Below, in pieces: positions 29,668 to 39,940 of a DNA stretch of 64,000 bases (positions within the stretch are counted from its first letter, which is position 1; every line of letters starts with the position of its first letter). The stretch spans positions 25,781,513-25,845,512 of the forward strand of contig CM043968.1 in the NCBI GenBank assembly GCA_014529385.2. Direction: 5' to 3'. Both the position numbers and the translations under genes were made by a program. Source of the DNA: Adiantum capillus-veneris. Taxonomy: Eukaryota; Streptophyta; Polypodiopsida; Polypodiales; Pteridaceae. Under the pieces are notes generated by a model. The model saw only the letters and a list, made by a program, of their open reading frames with translations, ran no database searches and was not told the DNA's origin.

Positions 29668-31118
29668 TGTCACGAGTCTGTGGCAACTTTACTTGTTGAT
29701 TTCTTTTTGGGGGAATTTTATTTGACTTGTTTTAAAGCACCCCTCTGGAAATGCCAATGCCCGAGTTGCACGGTGTGAGGTGGACAGTGAGAGTCTAGGC
29801 CGGACGGCCAATGAGCACTGAAGTTGGGCAATTGGAATAAGGTTAGCCACGGTGGGGCTACGAATGTAAATCACCAGATAGTTGACCGACATTGCATTTT
29901 TCGATGTGGTTCAAGTGGTGATTGATGGTCAGATGACCAATGTGAGTGCCATGGAAGCATCTCCTAAAATTTAGGGAACTGCTATTTTGGACCTGAAAAT
30001 GTGTTTGCGTCATTAGCTCTGGAATGACAAGGGGAACATTTTATTGCTTTGCTGCCAAGTCAACTGACGCACCAATTGAGATATTTTTAGCCAAGTTGGC
30101 CAAAGTCGGAAACTGGGCGAGTGTGAACATTTCTGCCACTCTGGGAGAGCTGGGGCGAGCCTACAAGAGAAAGTGGGCACATTTTTCAGTAGTTAGGCGG
30201 ATTGCAACAGGTGCAAGAGCTATGGAGTGCTTCCTTTCCCTCTTATGTACAGTGCGGTGCCAGGAGTGATGCCCTGCACGCTGCGCATTGCTCTCTCTCT
30301 CCCCTACGAGCAGTTATGTTATGCCCCTCAAGTGGGCTTCTCATTTGACCAATGTACAGTTGTGTGGGTTCATGCGCGATTGCCGAGGCAAAAGCCTCTT
30401 CCATAGGTACTGGATTAGCTAGTGGCTAATCCCCCACAGGTACAGGTGCATTCGTAAGGTTTCACGTGCGAAATTTCGTCCGATTCAAAGGGCAAGTAGC
30501 CCTATTGGTGCGGGAGCTCGAGGAATTGCTACGGATGCGACCGGCACGCGAAACGGAGCCCGGAACAGGGAATTACAGCCTGCTGTGTATTTTTGCAGGT
30601 TTAGGGTTTCGGCCCTAAACAGTCCCTAATACCCCCAGGAGGTTCGGGGACGCGAAGGGACCGCTGTGGAGGTGATCTGGTGCATTTTCGAGGCAGAAAA
30701 CAGAGAATTCAGCATGCTGCAGATTCTCGCCAGGTTTTGCAAAGTGTCCGTATGCGTCGGGAAAGTCACCTATTGCGTGGGGATACTGACTATGAAGCGT
30801 CCTAGTACAATTATGCTGCCATAATTGGGCCAGAACAGATGGAATTCAGCCCAGATTGTGCGGGACAGCTTATAGGAAATCACAGGTTTTATTCCCTCTG
30901 TTAAAGAATAAAGAAATACCGAAAGGGGCGCCAATTTTGGGGCCTACAGGTGTCGCTGTCTGCTTGGGAGCATTCTAGCTTCCTGGCCGCGCTTTTGTTT
31001 TTAAGTGTAATCCCACTCCCAGTTACAGGTTCTTTTTAAGTCATTGCTTTGTGTCGTATAGTCAAGTGTTAAAGAATCGGGTGAAAGCTAACGTCTACCG
31101 CCCTACAGGTTGGTTTCA
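29668..31118 (+). repeat. 3' LTR of L (1451 bp)
   Basis: It starts TGTCACGAGTCTGTGGC and ends AGGTTGGTTTCA, aligned with the LTRs of B and GYP2. It carries GAATAAAGAAATACC and the shared motif at 30908-30945. Confidence 0.85.
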
Positions 31119-31295
31119 CCAGCTCCTTACGACAAGGCTTTCCCGGCAGGTGAAACTCTTGGCCGTCGGTCGTTTCACACTGGCCATACAATGTCCGGCC
31201 ATTTGCAACTTCAAAAAGAGGGTCCCAAAAATCAAATAAAAATAATCGGAAAGAAACCAACAACTAAGGTTAGCAGTTGCCACGTCCTCATGACA
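31119..31295 (-). repeat. Start of the 3' LTR of I, truncated by L
   Basis: The minus strand reads TGTCATGAGGACGTGGCAAC and continues as in the LTR of B for 177 bp before it meets the LTR end of L. The minus strand of 31296-31312 is the purine tract (TTTCAAGAGGGGGGTA). Confidence 0.82.
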
Positions 31296-31494
31296 TACCC
31301 CCCTCTTGAAATCACAATCGTCCTTGATTGATGATCTTGTGTTGTTAGCACCCTTTTATCATCGCATGTACCCACAAGAAAGGTCATAACACAGATACAA
31401 ATGACTTAATGAGATCTTCATACTTTTGTCATTTCCATCTATTATAGAAGTGAACATTATACCTTTAACACTTGACGAGCGATGCACACTTCTA

Positions 31495-31772
31495 CTACAT
31501 TGGATCCATATGTACACTTGATGTGCTAGCTCTATCATTACCCCTCCTTTGCACACGTTGGGTTGGAGCATATGTGGGCTGTAACCCAAAGGCCTCAAGG
31601 TAAAGCTGCAATACATTTGGTGACTCTAACAGTTCGTGTGGGGCATATGTGGGCTGTAACCCATAGGCCTCAAGGTAAAGCTGCAATACATTTGGTGACT
31701 CTAACAGTTCGTGCTCTTCCATCCACTTTGCATCCATAGGTGGATAGTTCTTGAACTTCACCAAATAGCGAC
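31495..31772 (-). pseudogene. Chromodomain end of I with a 75-bp in-frame duplication
   Basis: The frame starts within the chromodomain (VKFKNYPPMDAKWMEEHELL) and the segment HELLESPNVLQLYLEA then occurs twice (period 75 bp, 25 codons). It ends with a tail like that of L. The upstream half of the domain is on the far side of the LINE at 38641. Confidence 0.8.
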
Positions 31773-31917
31773 TTTTTTTTTTCCGAGAAAAAGATCCTTC
31801 TATTAGTTAATGAAAACTGCCCATAGGGCTACATCCACCTCTGCTAGAGAGGGCTACAACAAGCATGATGGGAAGACTCTCCTAATGAAAAAACAGCATA
31901 TATACAATGGGGCTAAA

Positions 31918-32784
31918 TCAAGAGATGGGAGGAGGGAAGAGCCACACAGGTGGACAGTAGTGCCATCTGAGCACCCCCTGGACCATGGTGTAGAAAGGCC
32001 CAGGGCGCCAGAGTCGAAGGAAAGCCTCGCGGCGCTCCCGCATGCGGTCAGAGCTGCCCTGTAGTCCCTCAAGCTGTCCTCTGAGAGTATGGATCAGCTC
32101 TAGCCAAAAGTCACGAACAGTCTCTACTGGTGGCACAGGGCGAGCCTCAAAGATGCGGAAACAACGGGCCCGCCAGATGAACCAGAGAGCTAGGCTGCTG
32201 ATGAGCTCCCAACACTCCTCTCTCTCACTGCACCACTCCTGTGGAGTAAGGTTTGTAGCAGGCTGGAGTGTAGGTCGCCCCCCCTGTATCACTATCATCC
32301 TGTTGGTGGAAGATAGCTCAAACTGTAGTGCCGGGCCCGTGAGGGTGGACCAAGCCGTTGCCCCCCAAGTGTACTGTCGAGCCGTGGAGAGGGCAGGCAT
32401 CAGCTGAAGAACTCGTAGCCACACCTGCTGGGCCGAGGGACAGTCCCAAAGACAGTGTCGCTGACTCTCCACCAACTGGTCACAGGCTGTACATGCGGCC
32501 GAGAGACCACTATGCACAAGCCAGCTCCCTACTGCTGTGGCTCTGTGTGCAACCAACCACTGGAACAAAGTGACGCGCCTCGGCTGTCTGGAGTCCCACA
32601 GCCTCTGCCAAAAAGCTGCCAAGAACTCAACTGTGAGACCCTCCTCCTGCCAATGCCGTGCTGCAGCGAGGCGGGCCTCTCTGCGCTGCAAGTATATGAC
32701 GCCCAAGCCGAACAGTGTACTGAAAGAAAGGGACTCCTGGGCGGTCTGCAGAAGAGAAGGGGTCCCTCCAAAGTCACTCACCAA
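31918..32784 (-). pseudogene. ORF2 C-terminus of the LINE, zf-RVT domain
   Basis: The 288-residue frame has LFQWLVAHRATAVGSWLVHS followed by the Cys/His set CTACD...RHCLWDCP. This is the zinc-binding domain found at the end of plant L1 reverse transcriptases. It follows the previous frame after a shift near 32790. The stop at 31918 lies about 135 bp from the poly(A), leaving a short 3' untranslated region. Confidence 0.85.
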
Positions 32785-33997
32785 GATCCCACTGTACTCT
32801 TGCCAGTGGACAGCACTCCCAAGCCCATAGCCTCCAGTGTCCTGTCTCGAGAGCTGCTGGGTCAGGGTCTATGACGCAAGTCCTCCCACAGATGCCCACA
32901 ACTCGGATCCTCTGGAAACAGCACTCTGCTACCTGCGGGGCCTCTACTGTAACTCGCTGTAATCGTCCCCCACCCTGAAGCTCGAAGAACAGGGCTGGGA
33001 CAGTCTCTGAACAAGCCTTGAATGAGATGAGAACCTCCAGTCGTGTGAAGGCTCCCATCCATCGGGGTGCTACTGGCTCGAGAGGCGTGAGCCACTCAGC
33101 TGGAACTGACTCTGAGATGTCCTGACACATGCTTTGAACCCCTCTCATGCCCTGTAGCTGGACACCCTGCACCTCCTCTGACAAACCTGTGAACTCTAGC
33201 CAGTCACCTAGAGAGCGCGCTGGATCTGCTGCCATGGGACCCCAAGAAACATGAGGCCTACTCCCAACCAAGTGGCCTCTCTGAGTGCTAACCATGGGGT
33301 TCCAGACGAAGGGCTGTCGTAGGCGCTCCTCCGTGCATGTCGGCTGTCTCTGCTCTAGGCCACGCCGTAAGAGCTCCCAAGAGCGAAGCAAACTCACAGC
33401 GAATCGGTCCTCCAGTCTTCTGCTCAAACCAACTCGGCGCAACTCTGTAAAGATCCATCTGGTCGAAGGTTGCCAAGGGCCTCCTGGCTGAGGCACCCTG
33501 GCACGAAGCCTTTGCAGCAAGAACTCTTTCCAGGGCTCCTCGCCTGGAAGAAGTCCTCTGACGACGAACTTCCCAAGAAGGGCTCTGCTCTGCTGTGTTG
33601 GATCAATGATCCCAAGCCCTCCCTGAGAACAAGGGAGTGTGATGATCGACCAAGCCACCTTGGCTCGGGCAACCTGAGTGTCGCGACCTGACCAAAGGAA
33701 GTTCCTGATCAGCCTCTCTACCTGGCTGATACAAGAACTCGAGAAGATCCAGCAAGAAGTGATGTACCACATAGTTGCCAACAACACCTGGTTGGCAACT
33801 ACTACTCTACCAGCCAGCGAAAGTCGTGTTGAGCTCCAGTGTAACAGCTTTCTCCTTGGACAGGAGAAGAGGAGCAATCTGCTGCTCGGGGGACAAATCC
33901 AAACCAACCTGACAACCCAAGTATCGAACTGCAGTCCTTGGAGGAATCCACCTGAAACCCTCTCCTGGCATCCACTCTGGCACAGGAGCACTGCCAA
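32774..33997 (-). pseudogene. ORF2 middle part of the LINE, downstream of the polymerase core
   Basis: The 407-residue frame contains the thumb and connection-like segment: LLHWSSTRLSLAGRVVVANQ, MWYITSCWIF and VERLIRNFLWSG (as in plant LINE FLW motifs), then SQGGLGIIDP. The first 45 codons overlap the end of the polymerase frame, and the shift lies near 33870. The remainder (33300-32780) has no motif I can name. Confidence 0.82.
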
Positions 33998-34775
33998 CCG
34001 AGAAAGCTAATGTCTTTCTCCAGTTGATCAGTGCGCCCGATGCACAGTAGAAGGTCTCTAGAGCCTGCCCACACCTGTGTAAATTGGCCTCCTGGCCCTC
34101 TAAGTACAAGGCCGAGTCGTCGGCAAACTCAGCGTCCAGAAGCTCATCTCCCCGTATAGGGAGTGCTAAGCCCCTCAAACCAACCTGCTGTGACACCAAA
34201 AATTTGCTCATCGCCTCCGCATAGAACAAAAAGAGAAAGGGGGCAAGAGGACAACCCTGTCTGACCGATCGTGTGAGCATGAAGCGCTCACCTCTACCTT
34301 CTGCCAAAAGCACCTGACTGTGAGCCTGTCTGTACAAAGCTGACACCCCTCTGATCCAAGCATCTGAAAAGCCCATCTTGCGAAGCGTGCCCTCTAGAAA
34401 GTCCCAGTCAACTCTGTCGTATGCCTTCTCAAAATCGAGAAGAAGAATCACAAGGTCCTCCCCACGGAGACGTGCCAAGACAGAAGCCTCCCAGAAAGTG
34501 AAGATGTTGTCAAGGATACTGCGCTCCTTGACAAAACTTGTCTGAGTCCCATGTATAAGGCTCTCCAAAAGTGGCTGAATCCTCAAACTCAGAGCCTTGG
34601 CAAGAATTTTGTAGGCTGAGTTGAGGATGGTGATGGGGCGCCATTGTCAAATCTCATCCAAGGAGCCACCCTCCTTTGGAATGAGGTAAATCAGGCCCTC
34701 ACTCATGCTATCCGGCATCACTCCTGTGTGTAGAATGTACTGAAAGGCACTACAAAGATCTGGGCCAAGCAAGTC
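33807..34775 (-). pseudogene. Reverse transcriptase of the LINE
   Basis: In the same frame as the endonuclease, but after a TAG at 34776 and a TGA near 34650, the sequence gives the L1 series: RPITILNSAYKILAKALSLR, VILLLDFEKAYDRVDWDFLE (first Asp), SVRQGCPLAPFLFLFYAEAM and the FADD box (EFADDSALYLEG). All catalytic Asp residues are kept. The frame shifts near 33870. Without the two stops the polymerase would continue from the endonuclease as usual. Confidence 0.9.
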
Positions 34776-36266
34776 CTAGTACTCCAAGAAGAAGCTGGGA
34801 GTCAGCCCATCCTCACCTGGACAGCTACCACGAGGAAGGGCCCTAAGAGCCGTGTGCAGCTCCTCAAGCTGAAGAGGTATCTCCAGCCTCTGGCGCATCT
34901 CCTCAGTCACAAGACAAGGCATCTGCGCCCAAACCTGCTCCCTGCATGCATCTTGTCTCTCTGATTGGGGCTCAGCCGACTGTAGCTCACGGTAAAAGTC
35001 AGTAGCAACTGCACGCATATCCTCAGGCTCACAAGCAACTGACCCATCGGGTCTCCTCAGCTGATTGACCTTGGCATGCGAGTGCCAAGGTCCTACTGTC
35101 TCAAAAAAAGCACCTGTCACTCTGTCACCTACCTGAGTCCATTGAGATGCCTGTCGGTGAAAGGCAAACTCATGGCGCCTCTCCTCTGTGCAAGCAAGCT
35201 CCTGTCGAGCCTGCTGTAATTGCTCCTCCAACCATGGACTGTCTGGATGCTGCTCCTGCATCCTCTGTAGTGAAGCAATGCATCGTCTGAGACGCTGCTC
35301 CACCTCTCTCGCTGCAGCCCGTCGAGCCAAAGACTCCTGGAGAAAAAAGTGGCTAAGCTGAGCTAGGCCTAAGGCCACTCTGTCTGCCGGTAGAGCCTGG
35401 CTGTCCATGCCCTCTGTCCAAAGATCCTCTACCCTCTCTCTGAGTGCTGTGTCCAACAAGACCCGCTCTGGGATGCGAAGCATCGTGCTCCCACTCCTCT
35501 GCCTGTCTGCCACTGTGAGGATCACTGGTGCATGGTCCGAGAAGGATGTCCCTGCCAGGATGCCCACTGATCCCCCCAAGTCACTGAAGTGGTCACTAGT
35601 GTAGAAGCGATCTATCCGCGATAGATTCACTCCTCCCACTCTGCGGTCTGATCTAGAGAAGGCAAGACTCTCTGGAGGCCTCACAAAGCCAGAATGCTGC
35701 CATGTATCCGAGACCCTCAAAGTCATACACAACCTCTCCCAAGCTGCTAACTCGACTCCATGCACAGTAGCATGGCTGCCTCCGATCCTGTCAGAGGGGT
35801 CCTCCAACATGTTGAAGTCCCCTCCTACACACCAATGGTCAACTTGTGGCAAAGACTCAACAATCTGTGACCAAAACTCTGCACGAGCACTCGCCACATT
35901 GGGCGCATAGATGTTCAGGAAGCCCACAAGGCCACCCTGAACCTGCACAATAATCCACTGAGCCCTACCTGGCACAATAATCCCTCTGCCCACAATGGCC
36001 TGCTGCAATGAGTCCGCAATAGTCATACATACCCCACCCTGGATGCCTCCAGGTCCAAAAGCAGCTGACCAAAAGGTATCATAACGTCCACGCAAAATCT
36101 GACCACATCGCCGAATGCGGCTCTCAGACAAATGGTGCTCCTGAAGCATAAGGAGATCAATCTCTCCTCCCACAAGGCAACGCTGAAGCTCCTGATGCAA
36201 TCGGCCCCGCTGTCGTTGAAACTGGGGCCCACCTAATCCCTGAACGTTCCACGAGACGATCCTCAT
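34776..36266 (-). pseudogene. Endonuclease part of LINE ORF2
   Basis: The start MRIVSWNVQGLGG is the normal ORF2 start of plant L1 elements. Residues of the AP-type nuclease are visible in order: Asn in WNVQG, Glu in LQEHH, Asp and Asn in GGDFNM, and the final SDHAPV. This enzyme nicks the target and fits the long target duplication. A region rich in Gln and Arg follows (about residues 290-400). The 496-residue frame ends with a stop before the polymerase (GEDGLTPSFFLEY). Confidence 0.9.
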
Positions 36267-36397
36267 GGGGAGCGAGAGAGAACAGATGCTGCCGCAGCAG
36301 CAAGACGGGCTATCTTCGAGGCAGGCTTGGATGGGGAGTAATCCGCATCCGAGCGTCCTCTAGATAGGCAAGCCTGTAGTGAGTGCCTGGCCCAAGC

Positions 36398-37390
36398 TCA
36401 AGCAGAGCGAGCCGTGTGTAAAGCAACCTCCTCTGTCCAGGAGTCCTCATGTATGTATACATAGCAAGGCAAACATTGTGTATCAGCAAAAAAGTACACC
36501 ACAATGTGCCTACATCCTACTGAGTCTGGGGGTGTCACCGCAAACTTGGCCAGTGGCCACAAAGTCTGCAGCAAATCTGTAACTCCAAGTTCTCCCATGT
36601 GGTGAGAGAACTCGAGAACCTGTGTATGCAACCATCCCACCACTGAGTCGAGGGACCACTCTGTCTCGGCCCTTCCACAGAGGGGAAAGGAGAAACCAAC
36701 TGCTGAGTCCAAGGCCTCTGTCCCCCTAGCGGCGAGGAACAGAGCGTGGACCCTGAAGCAGGCTGCCTCGTGGTCTGCTGCGGAATCGCCGAGAAAGCGA
36801 GTGAATCCGTAATCGAAGAAGTCCCAGCGGTGTCGGAGGTCAATGCTCGTCAGACCACGAGGGATAGCTGCAAGGGAAGATGTCTGAATCTGCAAAGGGG
36901 GCTGCAAGAAGGGCTGGCCCTCTCTCGCTAGGCGACTCATGGCAAAAGCGCTGCCAAGAGATCTCCTAGCCGCCGGCGAGGGACCAGTCTCCTGAGTCGA
37001 CTGTGGTACTGAAGCAGGAGGAGGGGGAGAAGGAGCTGAGGGGGGCGGAGGAGAAGAGAAGCGGGGCAGGGCGACAGAGACAGGGGGGCGAGGTGAGGAG
37101 TGGGCGGGAGCAAAGGGCGGGGGAGGGGATGAGGAGGAAGAGGGGATGAGGAGGAAGAGGGGAAATCTGAAGGTGGGGGGGCTGGCGAGGGTGAAGCGGA
37201 AGAGGAGGCTGGCGTAGGGGGCTCCTCCTGCTCAAGAGGACCAAAGCGGTTCCCCGTGGGAACCCACTGCTGCTGAGTAGGCACCTGAGGGCCACTCTGA
37301 GTGCCAGGCTGTCGCTGTGGCCCCTAGCGTCGACGGCCACGGGCCTGCTGCCACCCCTCCTCCGCTGGAGCCCCAGGCTCGGAGGGTGGC
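36398..37390 (-). pseudogene. ORF1 C-terminal part of the LINE
   Basis: Downstream of the CCHC knuckle the C-rich strand encodes a Pro/Ser/Leu-rich linker in shifting frames (NRFGPLEQEEPPTPASSS in one). At 36940-36398 a 180-residue frame without recognised domain follows (RGLTSIDLRHRWDFFDYGF, then HIVVYFFADT). It is in the frame of the first ORF1 segment. Whether the low-complexity linker was ever continuous is uncertain. Confidence 0.55.
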
Positions 37391-38056
37391 TTAGAATCTG
37401 TGCGCTGTCGCTGGCTGAGGCTGCGGCCCAGCCTTGGCAGGCTGGGGCTGAGGCTGAGGTGCAGGTCGAGGCCTCCTCCGTGGACAGGCCTTCGCTAGGT
37501 GGCCCATCTGTCTGCAAATGAAGCACTGGTTCGGGAGACCCGAGTACTCCACACTCTGCCTAAACCAACCCTCACTCACCCGAGGCAGAAGGATGACCTT
37601 CGGGAGCGTGTGGGTATCTCTGACCAAAACTCGAACTGAAGGGATGCCGGCCGCCTTGGCAGCTACTGATGCTGCCGTACGAGGTGTCTCCAGAACACTC
37701 CCGATGGCGGAGCCAATCTTGGAGAGCAGTGGAAGGTACTCCCTCCGTAAACCTGGAAAGCAGACTGAGATGGGGATGTCTGCCTCCTCTACTAGCACAT
37801 CCGAAGTCGGGTCAAAACCGTGTCGCCATTGTCGAAAGTGGGCGCGTGATGCTCGGATAGCCAGTGGACTCATAGCTATGACCTTGGAGGCCATCTCGGA
37901 AGTCTCGAACTCGATCTGGTAGTACCCCCGTCCGAGGATCTGGACATCCAAAATCTTGCCCACCTCTGCGAGAAGGTGGGCTTGGAGAAGGTCTCGTAGC
38001 TCTCCTCTGGTAGGACGGGTGCCGAGAACCTTGCAGATGACAGAAGTCGCCTGCAA
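37391..38056 (-). pseudogene. ORF1 of the LINE, RNA-binding part
   Basis: The 221-residue frame shows the DUF4283-like fold of plant LINE ORF1 (GRGYYQIEFETSEMASKVI, then SPLAIRASRAHFRQW, then VLVRDTHTLPKVILLP) and a CCHC knuckle (CFICRQMGHLAKAC) near the C-terminus, followed by Pro/Gln repeats. It probably coats LINE RNA. The start may lie further upstream, because the frame is open before Met1. Confidence 0.75.
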
Positions 38057-38640
38057 GCGCTCTACCTCTGCGGCAAGGCTCGCTTGCTCTGTCGGCTAAA
38101 GAGCAAGTCGAATGGTGGGCTCAGCGGGGTCGGGCGAGGGGGCTTCAGGCGAGTCCCTCTGTGGCGGAGCTGGAGCCTCCATCTGTGTCTACTGCTGAGT
38201 CGAAGAAGCGGACGGAGAAGAACAATCTGCAGCCGAGAACGCCGAACACTTGTCCGAAGAAAAGGTGTTGCAGAGCCAGGCGCAGAAAACCCTTCGGAGA
38301 TAATGCGGACAAAAAAGGGGGGGGATGGAGGGAAGGAAAAGGAGGCGAGCACGGGTACAGAAGGCTGCGGGGGGGGGAGAAAACAGCCAAGGAGTGGGGG
38401 GGGGGGCAGCGGGAGAGCGGCGGGCAACAGGGGGCAAGAGGTGGCGGGCTGGGCAGGGTGGGGGAAACAGCGCGAAGGCGGGAGGAGGGAGGGGGTGCAG
38501 CGCGAGGGCGAGGGGGCAATGCGGGGGTGGCTGAGGGTAGCGCGAGGGTTAGAAGGAGAAGGGGGGTGAGGGGGAGCAATGGTGCAAGGGGGGGGGGGGG
38601 GGGGAGCGTGCAGCAGCAGCGAGCTCTAGCTACCAATCCC
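38057..38640 (-). promoter_or_regulatory. GC-rich 5' region of the LINE with a poly(G/C) run
   Basis: On the plus strand the region is very G-rich and includes an uninterrupted run of about 17 G near 38588-38604, with shorter runs at 38371 and 38397. LINE promoters are internal and lie in the 5' region, so this is where a promoter is expected. I see no specific element. Confidence 0.5.
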
Positions 38641-39476
38641 ACCAAATAGCGACTTGCAACCTGTCCCTTAACTTTTCTTTCCTTATGTGCCAAAATCTGC
38701 TCAGGAACCAAAATCTCATCAAGGTCATCAACTTCTGGCTGATCCTCCTGTGGCATATCTTCTGGCCCATCACCCACAAAGGGTCTTAGAAGACTTACAT
38801 GAAACGCATTATGAATCTTCCAAGTGTCAGGCAATTTCAGCCTATAAGCAACATCTCGGCGTTCTTGGAAGATCAAAGATAAAATCCATAGCAATGCTTT
38901 CTCATGGCTTTTCCGGAATCGGCAATGGATATAACAACCCTTGTGCCTTTTGCCTATCAAATTTGACCTTTTGGCAAATCACGCATGCTCGCCAAAGGCA
39001 TCCACATATCTCCTCAAAGTAGGCCAATAAAAGAATGTCTCTACCGCTTTCATTGTCGCATCAATTCCACGATGCCCTGCATACTGTGGGACATGACTTT
39101 CTACCATGACCTTATCTCGCAATGGCCTAGTGACACATAGTCTGCCATGCATCATCATATAAAACCGTCTCTGAGGAGGTACGGCTCATGGCGTTGTCCT
39201 TGCAACTGTTCAAAGACCCTTGCAAAATCTTCATCTATAGCATACTGTTCCTTCATGTCATCAAGCTCATGATGATAAGGAACTGATAGCTGAAATTTGT
39301 GGCTTTCTTGATAACGCATCAGCCACAACATTCTTCTTGCCTTCCACGTGCATAATCTGGTATTGGAACATAGAAAGAATGTTTGCCCATAGTATATGCT
39401 TTTCGGATAACTTTGATAGTGTCAAGAAGTATAGCAAGGTCTGATGGTCTATCTGGACAACAAAATCAGCACCCAC
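38641..39476 (-). pseudogene. RNase H end, integrase start and chromodomain start of I
   Basis: From 39476 the minus strand reads GADFVVQIDHQTLLYFLTLS and VEGKKNVVADALSRKPQIS (RNase H end), then decayed integrase zinc-region sequence up to DFIFDLP. It then jumps to VAYRLKLPDTWKIHNAFHVS and EDQPEVDDLDEILVPEQILAH, the chromodomain entry, where the LINE begins. The RNase H part is fused in frame to the G LTR at 39477, forming a chimeric ORF up to 39707. Confidence 0.8.
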
Positions 39477-39940
39477 TGTCACAAGACGAGCACCATGTGC
39501 CAACGGAAACGAACAGACTGAACAGACTTTTAGCACTTCAAATAACAATTGAACGGAAAGAGATAGACGACACGGGGAGTGGCGAAGTTCCACCCCAGAG
39601 AGCATCGGCCCCAAATCTTGGCGTCCCTTTCGGTATTTCTTTATATTACTTGAACCCCGTACAATGCCGGTACTCGCGCTCTGCACCTTCTCACCGAAGC
39701 GTGCCAAAGAATGAGCCCTCTACACATATTTGAAGGCCCTTGGCCTCAAAAGCAGTTACATCAAAAGCAGTAAACTAAAAAGCATCTGGTCCAAAAGCAG
39801 GTGCTCAAAAGCTACCAGCGTAAATCACGGAAATCCGGACAGGCTGCCACGTCAGCAAGCAAGCACAAAAAGCAGAAATCCATACAGGTTGCCATGTCAT
39901 CAGTCGGTGCCAAATCCGGAGATCCGTACTGGCTGCCACA
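39477..39940 (-). repeat. Partial G-family LTR
   Basis: In reverse, this matches 19870-21782 without the solo LTR: end CGTCTTGTGACA at 39477, shared motif at 39608-39645. About 200 bp of the LTR start are missing. The right edge abuts Gag of J without a recognisable duplication. Confidence 0.8.

Larger units (their letters stand above)
27846..31118 (+). mobile_element. 3' half of a B-type gypsy chromovirus (L)
   Basis: It begins in the integrase zinc region at CCGTATGCAGGGCATCG, matching GYP2 near 11755, and continues through integrase, chromodomain, 3' untranslated region, purine tract and a full 3' LTR. The 5' half is absent and replaced by E'. Its right LTR end abuts an inverted LTR piece of element I, so L probably inserted into that LTR. 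Confidence 0.85.
31773..38640 (-). mobile_element. Full-length L1-type LINE
   Basis: A T run at 31773-31782 is the poly(A) tail on the minus strand, and ACCAAATAGCGAC(TT) flanks the element at 31760-31774 and 38641-38655. This 13-15 bp target duplication is typical of endonuclease-primed LINE insertion. The order on the minus strand is a GC-rich leader, ORF1 with a CCHC knuckle, and ORF2 with AP-type endonuclease, reverse transcriptase and zf-RVT. The whole element is clearly richer in G and C than its surroundings. Stops and frameshifts in ORF1 and ORF2 make this copy defective. Confidence 0.95.
31119..39476 (-). mobile_element. 3' half of a B-type gypsy element (I), split by a LINE
   Basis: On the minus strand from 39476 to 38641 and 31772 to 31119 lie the end of RNase H, the integrase start, the chromodomain, the purine tract and the first 177 bp of the 3' LTR. 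The middle of the integrase is deleted near 38855 (DFIFDLP joins directly to VAYRLKLPDTW). The LINE at 31773-38640 lies inside the chromodomain. The right end stops in RNase H at exactly the point where element B on the plus strand also stops, and both are joined there to G LTR sequence. Confidence 0.75.

Noticed and set aside
36966-37526. Separate proline-rich gene opposite the G-rich strand
   Set aside because: It overlaps ORF1 of the LINE and is best explained by the C-rich linker read in another frame.
38084-38649. Gly/Arg-rich ORFs on the plus strand
   Set aside because: They come from the poly(G) 5' region of the LINE on the non-coding strand.
39477-39940. Reading this piece as a complete solo LTR
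   Set aside because: About 200 bp of the LTR start are missing and the flanks (CCCAC and TCCAA) are not a target duplication.
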